Positions 44,404-52,708 of a stretch of 64,000 nucleotides of DNA are shown in pieces. The translations under genes were made by a program, and so were the position numbers. Under the pieces are notes generated by a model. It searched no databases and was not told where the DNA came from. It saw only the letters and a list, made by a program, of their open reading frames with translations. Position 1 is the stretch's first letter; every line of letters begins with the position of its first letter. Source of the stretch: Selenomonadales bacterium (GTDB taxonomy: Bacteria; Bacillota; Negativicutes; Sporomusales; UBA7701); assembly GCA_029975165.1 (NCBI GenBank), contig JARKPR010000024.1:62001-126000 (forward strand), read 5' to 3'.

Positions 44404-45807
44404 CTAATACAGGCCGAGCACTTTCCAGTACGCCATGCCGGCCGTCAGGTAAATTACGGCGGCGACGACCATGACGATCGTCCCGACCTTCCACCAGGTG
44501 GCCTGGTCGACGTAGCCGGGGCCGAAAAGCACGGGCGCGACCGCGTTGCCGTAGTGGGTGAGCAGGCAGCCGAATTCCGACATCGCGCCCATGAGGAAGA
44601 TGAGCGGCCAGACGGGAACGTTCGCGACCAGGCCGAGGGTGAACAGCACCGGGATGAAGGTGGAGCAGTACGGGGCAAGCGAGGCGAAGAAGTAGCGGAC
44701 AGGGATGCTGATCACCAGCAGGCCGACGAGGATGATATACGCGTCGTAGCCGGTGAAGTTGAGGTTTTTGGCCATGACATCGGTCAGCCACTTGAAGAAG
44801 CCGGCCTTGGCCAGGCCGTCGGCAAGGCTGATGATGCCGCCGTACCAGATGAGGGTATTCCAGGCGCCTTTGGCATTCACCAGGCTCTCCCATTTGACGA
44901 CGCCCGTCACCAGGCAGGCGCCGACGAAGCCGATGGCGACGGCGGTGGCGTCGATTTTGGTGATGGTGCCGGTGGCCCAGCCGATGATCGAAAGCACGAA
45001 CAGGAGGGCCAGCGTTTTTTCCCGCCGGGTCGTCAGGCCGATTTCCGCCAGGCCGTTGGCCGCTATCTCCTTGTTGTTGATGGTTTTGATTTCCGGCGGA
45101 TACAGCTTGTAGACAATGTAGGGGACGAGTAGCAGGATGAGCAGGGACGGCGGGAAGATCGCCATCGCCCACTGCGTCCAGGAAACATCCTGCTTGAGGA
45201 TGCTCTTGGCGAAGGTGGTGACCAGCAGGTTGGTCGCCGAGGCGGTGAGGAACATCGACGCGGTCGTGATGCTGATCTGGTAGAGGAGCAACGTCAGGTA
45301 GCCGCCGATCCGCCGCGAGGTCGGCCCCGGCTCGGAGTCGAGCGTGACGGCGATGCTGCGGAAGATCGGGTAGACCAGGCCGCCCGTGCGGGCGGTGTTC
45401 GACGGCGTCGCCGGGCTGATGATCATGTCGGTGAACGCGGCCACATAGCCGAGGCCAAGGGTCGTCCGGCCGAGCTTGCCGATAAGGATGTAGGCGATTC
45501 TTCTTCCCAGTCCGGTTTCGACGAACGCCTGGCCGAGCATGAAGGCCGAGAATACCAGCCAAGCCGTCGTCGAGGCGTAGCCGGCCAGCACGATGCTGGT
45601 ATTTTTGAAACAGATGCTCGATACGGCCACCGCCACGATCAATACCACCGGTTCGGGGGCGGGACGGAGCATTAGGCCGATGATGGCGCCGAGGTAGACG
45701 GCGAACAGCTGCCAGGCCTTGACCGGCAGGCCGGCGGGCACGGGCATCAGCAGCAGAATAACCGGGACTAAAACCGTAACAGCTACTTTCCAGTATTTTA
45801 CCTGCAT
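44404..45807 (-). CDS. DASS-family (SLC13-type) di/tricarboxylate transporter
   Basis: Anion symporter or antiporter of 467 residues with about 12 hydrophobic helices, of the divalent anion:Na+ symporter family (CitT, YflS, plant 2-oxoglutarate/malate translocator). Motif SPATPSNTARTGG is the family substrate loop (usually SNTA), and the second repeat has EFGCLLTHYGNAVAPVLFG. ATG follows GAGGAGAAATTTTC. It lies inside the catabolic operon between prpF-like and acnX genes, so it probably imports the operon's carboxylate or exports a product by exchange. Confidence 0.9.
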   Translation of the reverse strand: MQVKYWKVAVTVLVPVILLLMPVPAGLPVKAWQLFAVYLGAIIGLMLRPAPEPVVLIVAVAVSSICFKNTSIVLAGYASTTAWLVFSAFMLGQAFVETGLGRRIAYILIGKLGRTTLGLGYVAAFTDMIISPATPSNTARTGGLVYPIFRSIAVTLDSEPGPTSRRIGGYLTLLLYQISITTASMFLTASATNLLVTTFAKSILKQDVSWTQWAMAIFPPSLLILLLVPYIVYKLYPPEIKTINNKEIAANGLAEIGLTTRREKTLALLFVLSIIGWATGTITKIDATAVAIGFVGACLVTGVVKWESLVNAKGAWNTLIWYGGIISLADGLAKAGFFKWLTDVMAKNLNFTGYDAYIILVGLLVISIPVRYFFASLAPYCSTFIPVLFTLGLVANVPVWPLIFLMGAMSEFGCLLTHYGNAVAPVLFGPGYVDQATWWKVGTIVMVVAAVIYLTAGMAYWKVLGLY

Positions 45808-45878
45808 GAAAATTTCTCCTCATGAATCATTTTCCGCTAAAACTGGACCGACTATATTACGGTGGTAGGTTTAAAGTT

Positions 45879-47033
45879 CTAGAACACGGACTTCTTCACG
45901 TAGACGTAGCCGTCCATGATCCGCCGCGCCGTGCGGTAGACGCCGAGGCGCTTGGTCTTGACCTGGCCGGCGACAAGCTCGGCTTCGGCTTCCACGGGGA
46001 TGACGCCACCCGGATGGCCGATGTTGACCGTCAGGCGCGTCCTGGCTTCCTCGCGCAGCACCTCCCAGGCGACGCTGCCCGGTACGCGGACGGCGGCGCC
46101 GGTGCAGACCGTGCCTGTGCCGGGATAGGTCTTGTGCATCTTGAGCATGAACAGCAGCCGGGAGACGAGGTCAACTTCTTCGGCTTTGACGGTCGTGCCG
46201 CTGATCGTTTTGTACTCGGCCGGCGGGCTGACGATGGCGAAGAAGGGGATGTAGGGGCTCTTGGCGGCGGCGTCTTCCGGCTTGTCGACCAGACCGAAGA
46301 TGACGGCCGCCTGGCCGCGGATCTTTTCGATGGTGGCCATCAGCGGCTTGTTGGCTTCGATCTCGCTCGGCGATTCGGTGCCTTTCATGCCGAGGCTCTG
46401 GGCGTTGATGAATACCAGGGGATTGCCGGCGTCGACCAGCGACACGGTGTATTTGACGCCTTCGACTTCGATGACGTCCTTGGCGTTGCCGGTGGGCAGC
46501 AGCTTGCCGCAGCACGAGCCGGCGGTGTCCGACCAGTCGAGGGTGATCTTGGCGCCCGTGCCGGGGCAGCCGTCGATGGCGAAGTCGCCGTCCACCCTGG
46601 CTTTGCCGTTTTTGACCGGCACTTCGGCGATGAGGATGTTGTTGCTGTTGGTCAGGTGGATGCGGACGGTGGTGACCGGCTCGACCGGCTCGACCAGTCC
46701 TTCGTCGATGGCAAACGGGCCGACGGCGGAGGAAATGTTGCCGCAGTTGCCGCCGTAGTCCACGAACTCGGTTTCGAAGCTGACCTGGCCGAAGGTGTAG
46801 TCGACGTCGGCGTCTTCACGGGTGGGAGGAGAGATGATTGCCAGCTTGCTGGTGAGGACGTCGGCGCCGCCCAGGCCGTCGATCTGGCGGACGTCGGGGC
46901 TGCCGTAAATGGCCAGGATGACGGCGTCGCGTTTCGCGGGGTCCTTGGGCAGCTCGTTCTTCATGATGAATACGCCTTTGCTGGTGCCGCCGCGCACGAT
47001 GGCGCACCGCAGCATTTCCATTTCCGGATGCAT
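45879..47033 (-). CDS. PrpF-family double-bond isomerase
   Basis: Diaminopimelate-epimerase-fold isomerase (PrpF, PF04303), 384 residues. MLRCAIVRGGTSKGVFI at the start (K18-containing RGGTSKG) and YGGNCGNISSAVGPFAIDEGLV carry the active-site residues; GGADVLTSKLAIISPPT and TYPGTGTVCTGAAVRVPGSV are also conserved. Known members shift a C=C bond: 2-methylaconitate isomerase, 3-methylitaconate isomerase of Eubacterium barkeri, oxalomesaconate tautomerase. ATG follows AAAGGAGGGTTTCT. It would supply the unsaturated acid for the LeuCD-like hydratase. Confidence 0.9.
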   Translation of the reverse strand: MHPEMEMLRCAIVRGGTSKGVFIMKNELPKDPAKRDAVILAIYGSPDVRQIDGLGGADVLTSKLAIISPPTREDADVDYTFGQVSFETEFVDYGGNCGNISSAVGPFAIDEGLVEPVEPVTTVRIHLTNSNNILIAEVPVKNGKARVDGDFAIDGCPGTGAKITLDWSDTAGSCCGKLLPTGNAKDVIEVEGVKYTVSLVDAGNPLVFINAQSLGMKGTESPSEIEANKPLMATIEKIRGQAAVIFGLVDKPEDAAAKSPYIPFFAIVSPPAEYKTISGTTVKAEEVDLVSRLLFMLKMHKTYPGTGTVCTGAAVRVPGSVAWEVLREEARTRLTVNIGHPGGVIPVEAEAELVAGQVKTKRLGVYRTARRIMDGYVYVKKSVF

Positions 47034-47078
47034 AGAAACCCTCCTTTTATTTTCTTTGCGGGGTTGTGGGCCCCGCTG

Positions 47079-48080
47079 CTACTGCTTCATGGCCTGGGCG
47101 ACCGCGACCGACAGCGATACCGTGGCCCCGACCATCGGGTTGTTGCCCATCCCGACATAGCCCATCATTTCGACGTGGGCCGGGACGGAGGACGAGCCGG
47201 CGAACTGCGCGTCGCAGTGCATGCGGCCGACGGTGTCGGTCAGGCCGTAGGACGCCGGGCCGGCGCCGTTGTCGTCGGGGTGGACGGTGCGGCCGGTGCC
47301 GCCGCCCGAGGCTACGGAGAAATATGCTTTGCCGTTGTCCCAGCACCACTTTTTGTACGTGCCGGCGACCGGATGCTGGAAGCGGCTCATGTTGGTCGAG
47401 TTGCCGGTGATGGAGACGTCGACGCCCTCGCGGATCATGATGGCGACGCCTTCCTGGACGTCGTCGGCGCCGTAGCAGCGCACCGCCGCCCGCGGCCCTT
47501 TGGAGAAGGATTTTTCTTCGGCAACGGCCAGTTCGCCCGTATGGTAGTCGTAGGTAGTGCGCACGTAGGTGAAGCCGTTGATGCGGGAGATGATGTAGGC
47601 GGCGTCCTTGCCCAGGCCGTTGAGGATGACCTGCAGCGGCTGTTTCCTGACCTTGTTAGCCGAATTGACGATGCCGATGGCGCCTTCGGCCGCGGCGAAC
47701 GATTCATGGCCGGCCAGCAGGGCGAAGCACCTGGTGTTTTCGTTCAGCAGCCGGCCGGCCAGCCGGCCGTGGCCGAGGCCGACCTGGCGGTGGACGGCGA
47801 CCGAGCCGGGGATACAGAACGCCTGCAGCCCTTCGCCAATGGCTTCGGCAATTGCCGACGCATCGGCAAGCCCTTTCTTCATGGCGACCGCGCCCCCGAG
47901 GATATAGGCCCAGCAGGCGTCGTCAAAGCAGATGGACTGAACGCCGCGGACGATGGCGAATACGTCTACACCGCGGCCCTCCAGCAGGGCGCGGGCCTCT
48001 TCGAGCGACTGCAGCCCGTTGGCTTTGAGGCATTTGTCGATGCTGTCGCGGCGGCGGTCGATTCCTTCAAATGTCACCAT
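47079..48080 (-). CDS. GGGtGRT protein (function unknown)
   Basis: Protein of 333 residues belonging to the family named for its motif: GGGTGRT is present at residues 259-265. Other conserved stretches are SICFDDACWAYILGGAVAMK, GHGRLAGRLLNENTRCFALLAGHESFA and the C-terminal GYVGMGNNPMVGATVSLSVA. No biochemical role is established as far as I know. It starts 15 bases after the NifU-like gene stop, a pairing I recall as common in anaerobes. The Gly-rich loop might bind a nucleotide or cofactor; this is only a guess. Confidence 0.85.
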   Translation of the reverse strand: MVTFEGIDRRRDSIDKCLKANGLQSLEEARALLEGRGVDVFAIVRGVQSICFDDACWAYILGGAVAMKKGLADASAIAEAIGEGLQAFCIPGSVAVHRQVGLGHGRLAGRLLNENTRCFALLAGHESFAAAEGAIGIVNSANKVRKQPLQVILNGLGKDAAYIISRINGFTYVRTTYDYHTGELAVAEEKSFSKGPRAAVRCYGADDVQEGVAIMIREGVDVSITGNSTNMSRFQHPVAGTYKKWCWDNGKAYFSVASGGGTGRTVHPDDNGAGPASYGLTDTVGRMHCDAQFAGSSSVPAHVEMMGYVGMGNNPMVGATVSLSVAVAQAMKQ

Positions 48081-48095
48081 ATTCTATCCCCTCCC

Positions 48096-48785
48096 CTATT
48101 CCCGGCGCGGGTCGATTTGTTTTACGGCCTCGGCGAAGCGCCCGTACGTCCCCTTGGCTTTTGCGAAAGCATCGTTGGGACTCATGCCTTTGGCGATGTA
48201 TTCCATCATTTTGCCGAGGTGGACGAATTCGTAGCCGATGACCTCGCCGTTCTCGTCCAGCCCCATGCGGACGATGTGGCCTTCGGTCGTTTCGAGATAC
48301 CGCGGCCCCCTGGCCAGCGTCCCGTACGATGTCCCCACCTGGCTGCGCACGCCGGCCCCCAGGTCTTCCCATGCGGCGCCGATCGGCAGCCCGCCGTCGG
48401 AGAACGAGGTCTGCGTACGGCCGTAGACGATCTGCAGGAAGAGCGCTTTCATGGCGCTGTTGGTCGCGTCGCACACCAGGTCGGTGTTCAGGGCTTCCAT
48501 GATGGTTTTGCCGGGCAGGATCTCCGCCGCCATGGCCGCCGAATGGGTCATGCCGGAACAGCCGATATGCTCGATCAGGGCCTCCTGGATGATGCCGTCT
48601 TTGACGTTCAGCGTCAGTTTGCACGTCCCCATTTGCGGCGCGCATGTCCCGCAGCCGTGGGCGAAGCCGGCTATATCCTTGACATCCCTGGCCCGGACCC
48701 ACTTGCCCTCTTCCGGGATCGGCGCCGCGCCGTGATTCGGCCCCTTAGTCACTGTGCACGATTTTTCCAGCTCACCTGTCAGCAT
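48096..48785 (-). CDS. NifU-like iron-sulfur cluster scaffold protein
   Basis: IscU/NifU N-terminal-like protein, 229 residues from ATG 48785; the open frame reaching 49004 runs back through the sigma-54 promoter and is not coding there. Cysteines at C45, C48, C55 (HGCGTCAPQMGTC), C76 (HIGCSG) and C105 (LVCDA) are candidate ligands. C76 in GCS and C105 match the scaffold-type spacing, and the N-terminal CxxC is an addition. It is the first gene of the operon, followed by the GGGtGRT gene. It may deliver clusters to the LeuC-like and AcnX dehydratases. Confidence 0.85.
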   Translation of the reverse strand: MLTGELEKSCTVTKGPNHGAAPIPEEGKWVRARDVKDIAGFAHGCGTCAPQMGTCKLTLNVKDGIIQEALIEHIGCSGMTHSAAMAAEILPGKTIMEALNTDLVCDATNSAMKALFLQIVYGRTQTSFSDGGLPIGAAWEDLGAGVRSQVGTSYGTLARGPRYLETTEGHIVRMGLDENGEVIGYEFVHLGKMMEYIAKGMSPNDAFAKAKGTYGRFAEAVKQIDPRRE

Positions 48786-48900
48786 GCTTCGCGCCCCTTT
48801 CCTTATTTGAAGAATCGGCTGTCCTCCACCGGCGCCCGCCCGGGAATACCGCCCCGTGGCCAGCCGTTCCCCACTGTTGCTGCTATTCTGTAATATATAA

Positions 48901-48916
48901 AGCAAAAAGCATGCCA
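48901..48916 (-). promoter_or_regulatory. Sigma-54 promoter of the catabolic operon
   Basis: On the minus strand TGGCATG-CTTT-TTGCT, a near-perfect match to the -24/-12 consensus TGGCACG-N4-TTGCW with both invariant GG and GC present at correct spacing. It lies 116 bases before the NifU-like start and downstream of a gene for a sigma-54 activator. The predicted transcription start is near 48890. Confidence 0.85.
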
Positions 48917-49032
48917 AATCGCCAAGCCTTGATTTTAGCATGCTTAACAGTACGTCATTCTCATTTTTGAAACGCAAAAATACGTTTGTACGATTTTCTG
49001 GCATAAATAAGGACTTTTAATCCAGTCCCATT

Positions 49033-49050
49033 ATTGAGATTCAATTCTCA
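49033..49050. promoter_or_regulatory. Possible upstream activator site for the sigma-54 promoter
   Basis: Overlapping dyads ATTGA-GAT-TCAAT (49033-49045) and TGAGA/TCTCA (49035-49039, 49046-49050) lie 120-150 bases upstream of the -24 element. Another weak dyad is AAACG/CGTTT (48970-48974, 48983-48987). Either could be an enhancer-type site; evidence is limited to symmetry and distance. Confidence 0.35.
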
Positions 49051-49059
49051 TAAATGATA

Positions 49060-50979
49060 TTAGTTGCCGGGCACCTTGCGCCAGACCGTGGCCCGGCCGA
49101 TCTTGAGTATTTTTGCCACCTGATTGCGGTCGTTGCCGTGAACCGCCAGGAGAAAATTGATTATGCTATTTTCCACCTCGTGGACGGCGTATTTCAACCC
49201 CTTATCCCAGCGCACGCGGACGGAAAGGGCCGCCTCCTTGCCCTCGGCCGTTCCCGGCATGACTTTTTGCAGCATCGCCGGCATGCCGCCGCCGGCCGGC
49301 GAACTGCGCATCAGCAGCGACAGCCGCTCCATGACGTTATACAGTTCGCGGACGTTCCCCGGCCAGTCGCCGGCCGCCAGCAGCGGCTGCAGTTCCTTGG
49401 CGGCGCTTTTTTCGTCCACCCGGACGTTGAACCGCCGCAGGAAATTTACCGCCAACAGGAAAATGTCCTCCTTGCGCTCCCGCAGCGGCGGAATCTCCAG
49501 GTTGAATACGCTCAGCCGGTAGAATAGGTCGTCGCGGAAGTCCCCTTGCTCCACTTTCTGGGCCAGATTTTTATTCGTGGCGCTGATGATGCGGATATCC
49601 ACGGGCACGATCCTGTCGCCGCCGACCCGCATGATCTCCTTTTCCTGCAGCACCCTCAGCAGTCTGGCCTGGAGGGACTTGGGAAGCTCGCCGATCTCGT
49701 CGAGGAAGATCGTACCCTTGTGCGCCAGCTCGAAAAGCCCCGGCTTGCCCTTTTTCCTGGCGCCGGTGAACGCTCCGCCTTCGTAGCCGAACAGTTCGCT
49801 TTCCAGCAGGTGTTCGGGGATGGCCGCGCAGTTGATGGCCACGAACGGCCCTTTGCTGCGCTTGGAGGCGTTATGGATGCTCTGGGCGAACAGTTCCTTG
49901 CCTGTGCCCGATTCGCCCTGGATGGTCACGGCCGAATCGGTGGTCGCATACAGCGCCGCCAGGCGCTTCAACTGTTCCATGCGGGGATTGGCGGTCAGGA
50001 TGTCTTGGAACCGGTGCCTGGCGACGAAGCCTTTGTCGTGAATCTGCTTGCGGATTATCTGTTCCATGTGCTGGATTTTGGTCACGTCTTCGAAGGTGCT
50101 GACGACGCCGATCTGTTTCCCGTCCAGCATTATCGGGATGCGGCTCGTGGCGATCGTCCCGCCGTGAACCTGCTGCAACACGGCGATTTCGGCCTCGCCG
50201 GTATTGAAAACGACATGCATCCGCGTATTGGGGATGACGTCCTGGACCTTGCGGCCGATCACCTCGGCGGCAGGTCTGCGGAAGATCCGTTCCGCCGCCG
50301 GGTTGTAGATGGTAACCTCGTTCTGCTCATCGGTGACGATGATCCCCTCGGTGATGGAATCGAGCACGATCTTGAACCTGGCCGCCCGGCTGCGCTCGGT
50401 CTGCCGCACCCGGGCGAGGTGGATGGCCTGGTCGAGCGACCGGTAAACCGCTTCCTCGCCGCATTCGATGAGCACGCCTTCCAGGCCGCATTCGACCGCC
50501 AGGCGGACCGCTACCATGCCGCCGATGACGACGGTTACGCCTTTCTTTTTGGCCGCGATGATTCCCTTGCGGATCTCCGCTTCGGACGCGAACGTGTATT
50601 CAAGGAGCTTTACGGCGAACATCTTCTCGATGTCGCGGATGCCGTACATGTTTTCCTTGTAGTTGAAAAAGCCGATCCTGCCGGCCCTGTCCTTGATCGA
50701 ACTGACCGCCCGCGCCGCGTCGAACGGCGTGATCGGCACGGAAACGACCGGGACGCCCACCGCCGCCTTGATATAGTCGGCCGTGCCGCCGCGGCTCAAA
50801 ATCACGTCGGTATTCGGCTCGATCTTTTTGGCTATTCCCGCCGCCTCTCCCAGCGTGGCGATGGCGACATAGGGCCGCAATCCCTCCTGCTTCGCCAGCC
50901 GGGCAAAGACGGTGGCCATATCGGGGTAAGGCGATATCAGCGCCAGTTTTATTTCCTCGTTCTGCCGCAAGGCCTGCAC
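49060..50979 (-). CDS. Sigma-54-dependent activator with PrpR N-terminal sensor and PAS domain
   Basis: Enhancer-binding protein of 639 residues. Domains in order: PrpR_N sensor (about 10-190, SRGGTADYIKAAVGVPVVSV), PAS (about 200-305, VLDSITEGIIVTDEQNEV), AAA+ ATPase (about 325-560) and a Fis-type HTH (NDRNQVAKILKIGRATVWRK). Walker A is GESGTGKE (355-362), the sigma-54 contact loop GAFTGA (402-407), Walker B IFLDEIGE. GTG start behind AAGGAGGTCACGGTT. PrpR_N senses 2-methylcitrate in the founding member, so a branched carboxylate is a likely signal here. The sigma-54 promoter and ten-gene operon follow directly. Confidence 0.95.
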   Translation of the reverse strand: MQALRQNEEIKLALISPYPDMATVFARLAKQEGLRPYVAIATLGEAAGIAKKIEPNTDVILSRGGTADYIKAAVGVPVVSVPITPFDAARAVSSIKDRAGRIGFFNYKENMYGIRDIEKMFAVKLLEYTFASEAEIRKGIIAAKKKGVTVVIGGMVAVRLAVECGLEGVLIECGEEAVYRSLDQAIHLARVRQTERSRAARFKIVLDSITEGIIVTDEQNEVTIYNPAAERIFRRPAAEVIGRKVQDVIPNTRMHVVFNTGEAEIAVLQQVHGGTIATSRIPIMLDGKQIGVVSTFEDVTKIQHMEQIIRKQIHDKGFVARHRFQDILTANPRMEQLKRLAALYATTDSAVTIQGESGTGKELFAQSIHNASKRSKGPFVAINCAAIPEHLLESELFGYEGGAFTGARKKGKPGLFELAHKGTIFLDEIGELPKSLQARLLRVLQEKEIMRVGGDRIVPVDIRIISATNKNLAQKVEQGDFRDDLFYRLSVFNLEIPPLRERKEDIFLLAVNFLRRFNVRVDEKSAAKELQPLLAAGDWPGNVRELYNVMERLSLLMRSSPAGGGMPAMLQKVMPGTAEGKEAALSVRVRWDKGLKYAVHEVENSIINFLLAVHGNDRNQVAKILKIGRATVWRKVPGN

Positions 50980-51136
50980 AACCGTGACCTCCTTGATTGG
51001 CTCCGCGATAGTCGCACCCCTGTTTCATTCTCGACAGAGAGATAAACATCCTGCCGGACAAATTTGCAAGCCCTCGCGCGACAGGCTCAAGATGCGCCCT
51101 CCCCGGTGCGGCTTTTTCCGCGTCGCGGCGAAAAAA

Positions 51137-51170
51137 GGACCGCCCATAAGCCCGAAAGCTTCGGCGGTCC
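51137..51170 (-). terminator. Terminator after tctA
   Basis: Arms GGACCGCC (51137-51144) and GGCGGTCC (51163-51170), followed on the minus strand by six T. It lies 12 bases past the tctA stop and separates the Tct operon from the sigma-54 activator gene. Confidence 0.88.
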
Positions 51171-51181
51171 AGAGGGGATTA

Positions 51182-52687
51182 CTATATGTCGATGTCCGAG
51201 GCCAGCATGTCCTTTTTCTTCATGATGCCGGCGATGATGCTGGCGACGAGGATGAGAATCGCCAGAATGAGCAGCGGGGCGGTCAGGGGGTTGGTGAAGA
51301 ACCGCCAGAAGTTCCCCTGATACATGACCAGGGCCTGCGACAGCGACGATTCCATCAGGCCGCCGAGGATGAAGGTCAGCACGACGGGCGCCAGCGGGAT
51401 GTCGAGTTTTTTCAGCAGGTAGCCGAGGAGTCCGAAGCCCAGCATTACCCCGATGTCGAAGACGCTGTTTTTGATGCTGTACGCGCCAAGAACGGCGATG
51501 GCGAGGATGATCGGGAAGAGCAGCTTCGGGGGGACTTGCGTCAGCTTGGCCCATAAACCGGCCATCGGCAGGTTCATGACCAGAAGGATGGCGTTGCCGA
51601 TAAACATGCTGGCGATGACGCCCCAGACGAACTCGGGGTTTTTCTGGAACAGCTGCGGACCGGGCTGAAGGCCGTGCATGATGAAGGCGCCCAGCAGGAT
51701 GGCGATCGTCGGCGAACTGGGAATGCCCAGGGTGAAAAGCGGGATGAGCGCCCCGCCGCAGTAGGAGTTGTTGGCGGTTTCCGGCCCGGCGACCCCTTCG
51801 ATGGCCCCTTTGCCGAAGCGCGACGGGTCTTTGGCCATCTTTTTCTCCAGCGAGTAGGACATGAGCGTGGGGATGACCGAGTTCGTGCCCGGGATCAACC
51901 CGATAAAAAATCCGATAACCGTTCCCCGGCTGATCGCCTTGAGGGACGGGAGCCACTCTTCTTTTCGCGGCAACAGGCCTTTGAGCACGGGCATCTTGTC
52001 CGAGCTGATCAGCGATTCGGCGGTGAGCATGATCTCCGAAATGCCGAGCAGGCCCATGGCGATGGGCACGAAGTCGAAACCGTCCTGCAGCTCGGGGATG
52101 CCGAACGAGAAGCGGAACGTCCCTGTCACCGGGTCGGTGCCGACCATGGCCAGCGCCAGGCCGATGAGGGCGGCAATCATCCCCCGCACCAGGGATTTGC
52201 CCATCAGGCCGATGACCATCGTCATACCGAGCACCAGCAGGGCGAAATATTCCGGCGGGCCGAACTTCAGCGCCAGCCTGGCTATCGGCGGGCCGATGAA
52301 GGCCAGGCCGATGATGGATATCGTCCCGCCGATAAACGAGCCGATGCCCGCGATGCCGAGCGCCGTGCCGGCCCGCCCCTGCTGGGCCATCGGATAGCCG
52401 TCCATGCAGGTGATGACCGAAGCGGCTTCGCCCGGGGTGTTGATAAGCACCGAGGTGATGGTCCCGCCATACATGGCGCCGTAATAGATGCCGGCGAGCA
52501 TTATGATGGCGGCGATAGGTTCCATTCCGTAAGTCAGCGGCAGCAATACGGCTGTGCCCGTGCTGGGGCCCAGTCCCGGCAGGACGCCGATCAGCATCCC
52601 GAAGGTGACCCCAATCAGGCAATATAGCAGGTTCTGCCAGGAAAACGCTATTTCAAAGCCCATACCCAGTTGGCCGAGCAATTCCAT
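51182..52687 (-). CDS. tctA: Tripartite tricarboxylate transporter, large permease TctA
   Basis: Large membrane subunit (TctA, PF01970), 501 residues, about 11-12 helices. Signature segments: LIGVLPGLGPSTGTAVLLPLTYGMEP, GGTITSVLINTPGEAASVITCMDGYPMA (read in two parts) and the second repeat IPGTNSVIPTLMSYSLEKKMA. With TctB and a TctC-type binding protein it forms a secondary importer driven by an ion gradient, used for citrate and many other carboxylates. It is the last gene before the terminator at 51137. Confidence 0.95.
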   Translation of the reverse strand: MELLGQLGMGFEIAFSWQNLLYCLIGVTFGMLIGVLPGLGPSTGTAVLLPLTYGMEPIAAIIMLAGIYYGAMYGGTITSVLINTPGEAASVITCMDGYPMAQQGRAGTALGIAGIGSFIGGTISIIGLAFIGPPIARLALKFGPPEYFALLVLGMTMVIGLMGKSLVRGMIAALIGLALAMVGTDPVTGTFRFSFGIPELQDGFDFVPIAMGLLGISEIMLTAESLISSDKMPVLKGLLPRKEEWLPSLKAISRGTVIGFFIGLIPGTNSVIPTLMSYSLEKKMAKDPSRFGKGAIEGVAGPETANNSYCGGALIPLFTLGIPSSPTIAILLGAFIMHGLQPGPQLFQKNPEFVWGVIASMFIGNAILLVMNLPMAGLWAKLTQVPPKLLFPIILAIAVLGAYSIKNSVFDIGVMLGFGLLGYLLKKLDIPLAPVVLTFILGGLMESSLSQALVMYQGNFWRFFTNPLTAPLLILAILILVASIIAGIMKKKDMLASDIDI

Positions 52688-52708
52688 ACGGTGAAACCCT
52701 CCCCACCC

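Noticed and set aside
45822-48893. A plus-strand open frame of about 1,020 codons antisense to the catabolic operon
   Set aside because: It lies opposite several well-supported genes, has no recognisable domain and is explained by the strong G/C third-position bias, which removes stops from the antisense frame.
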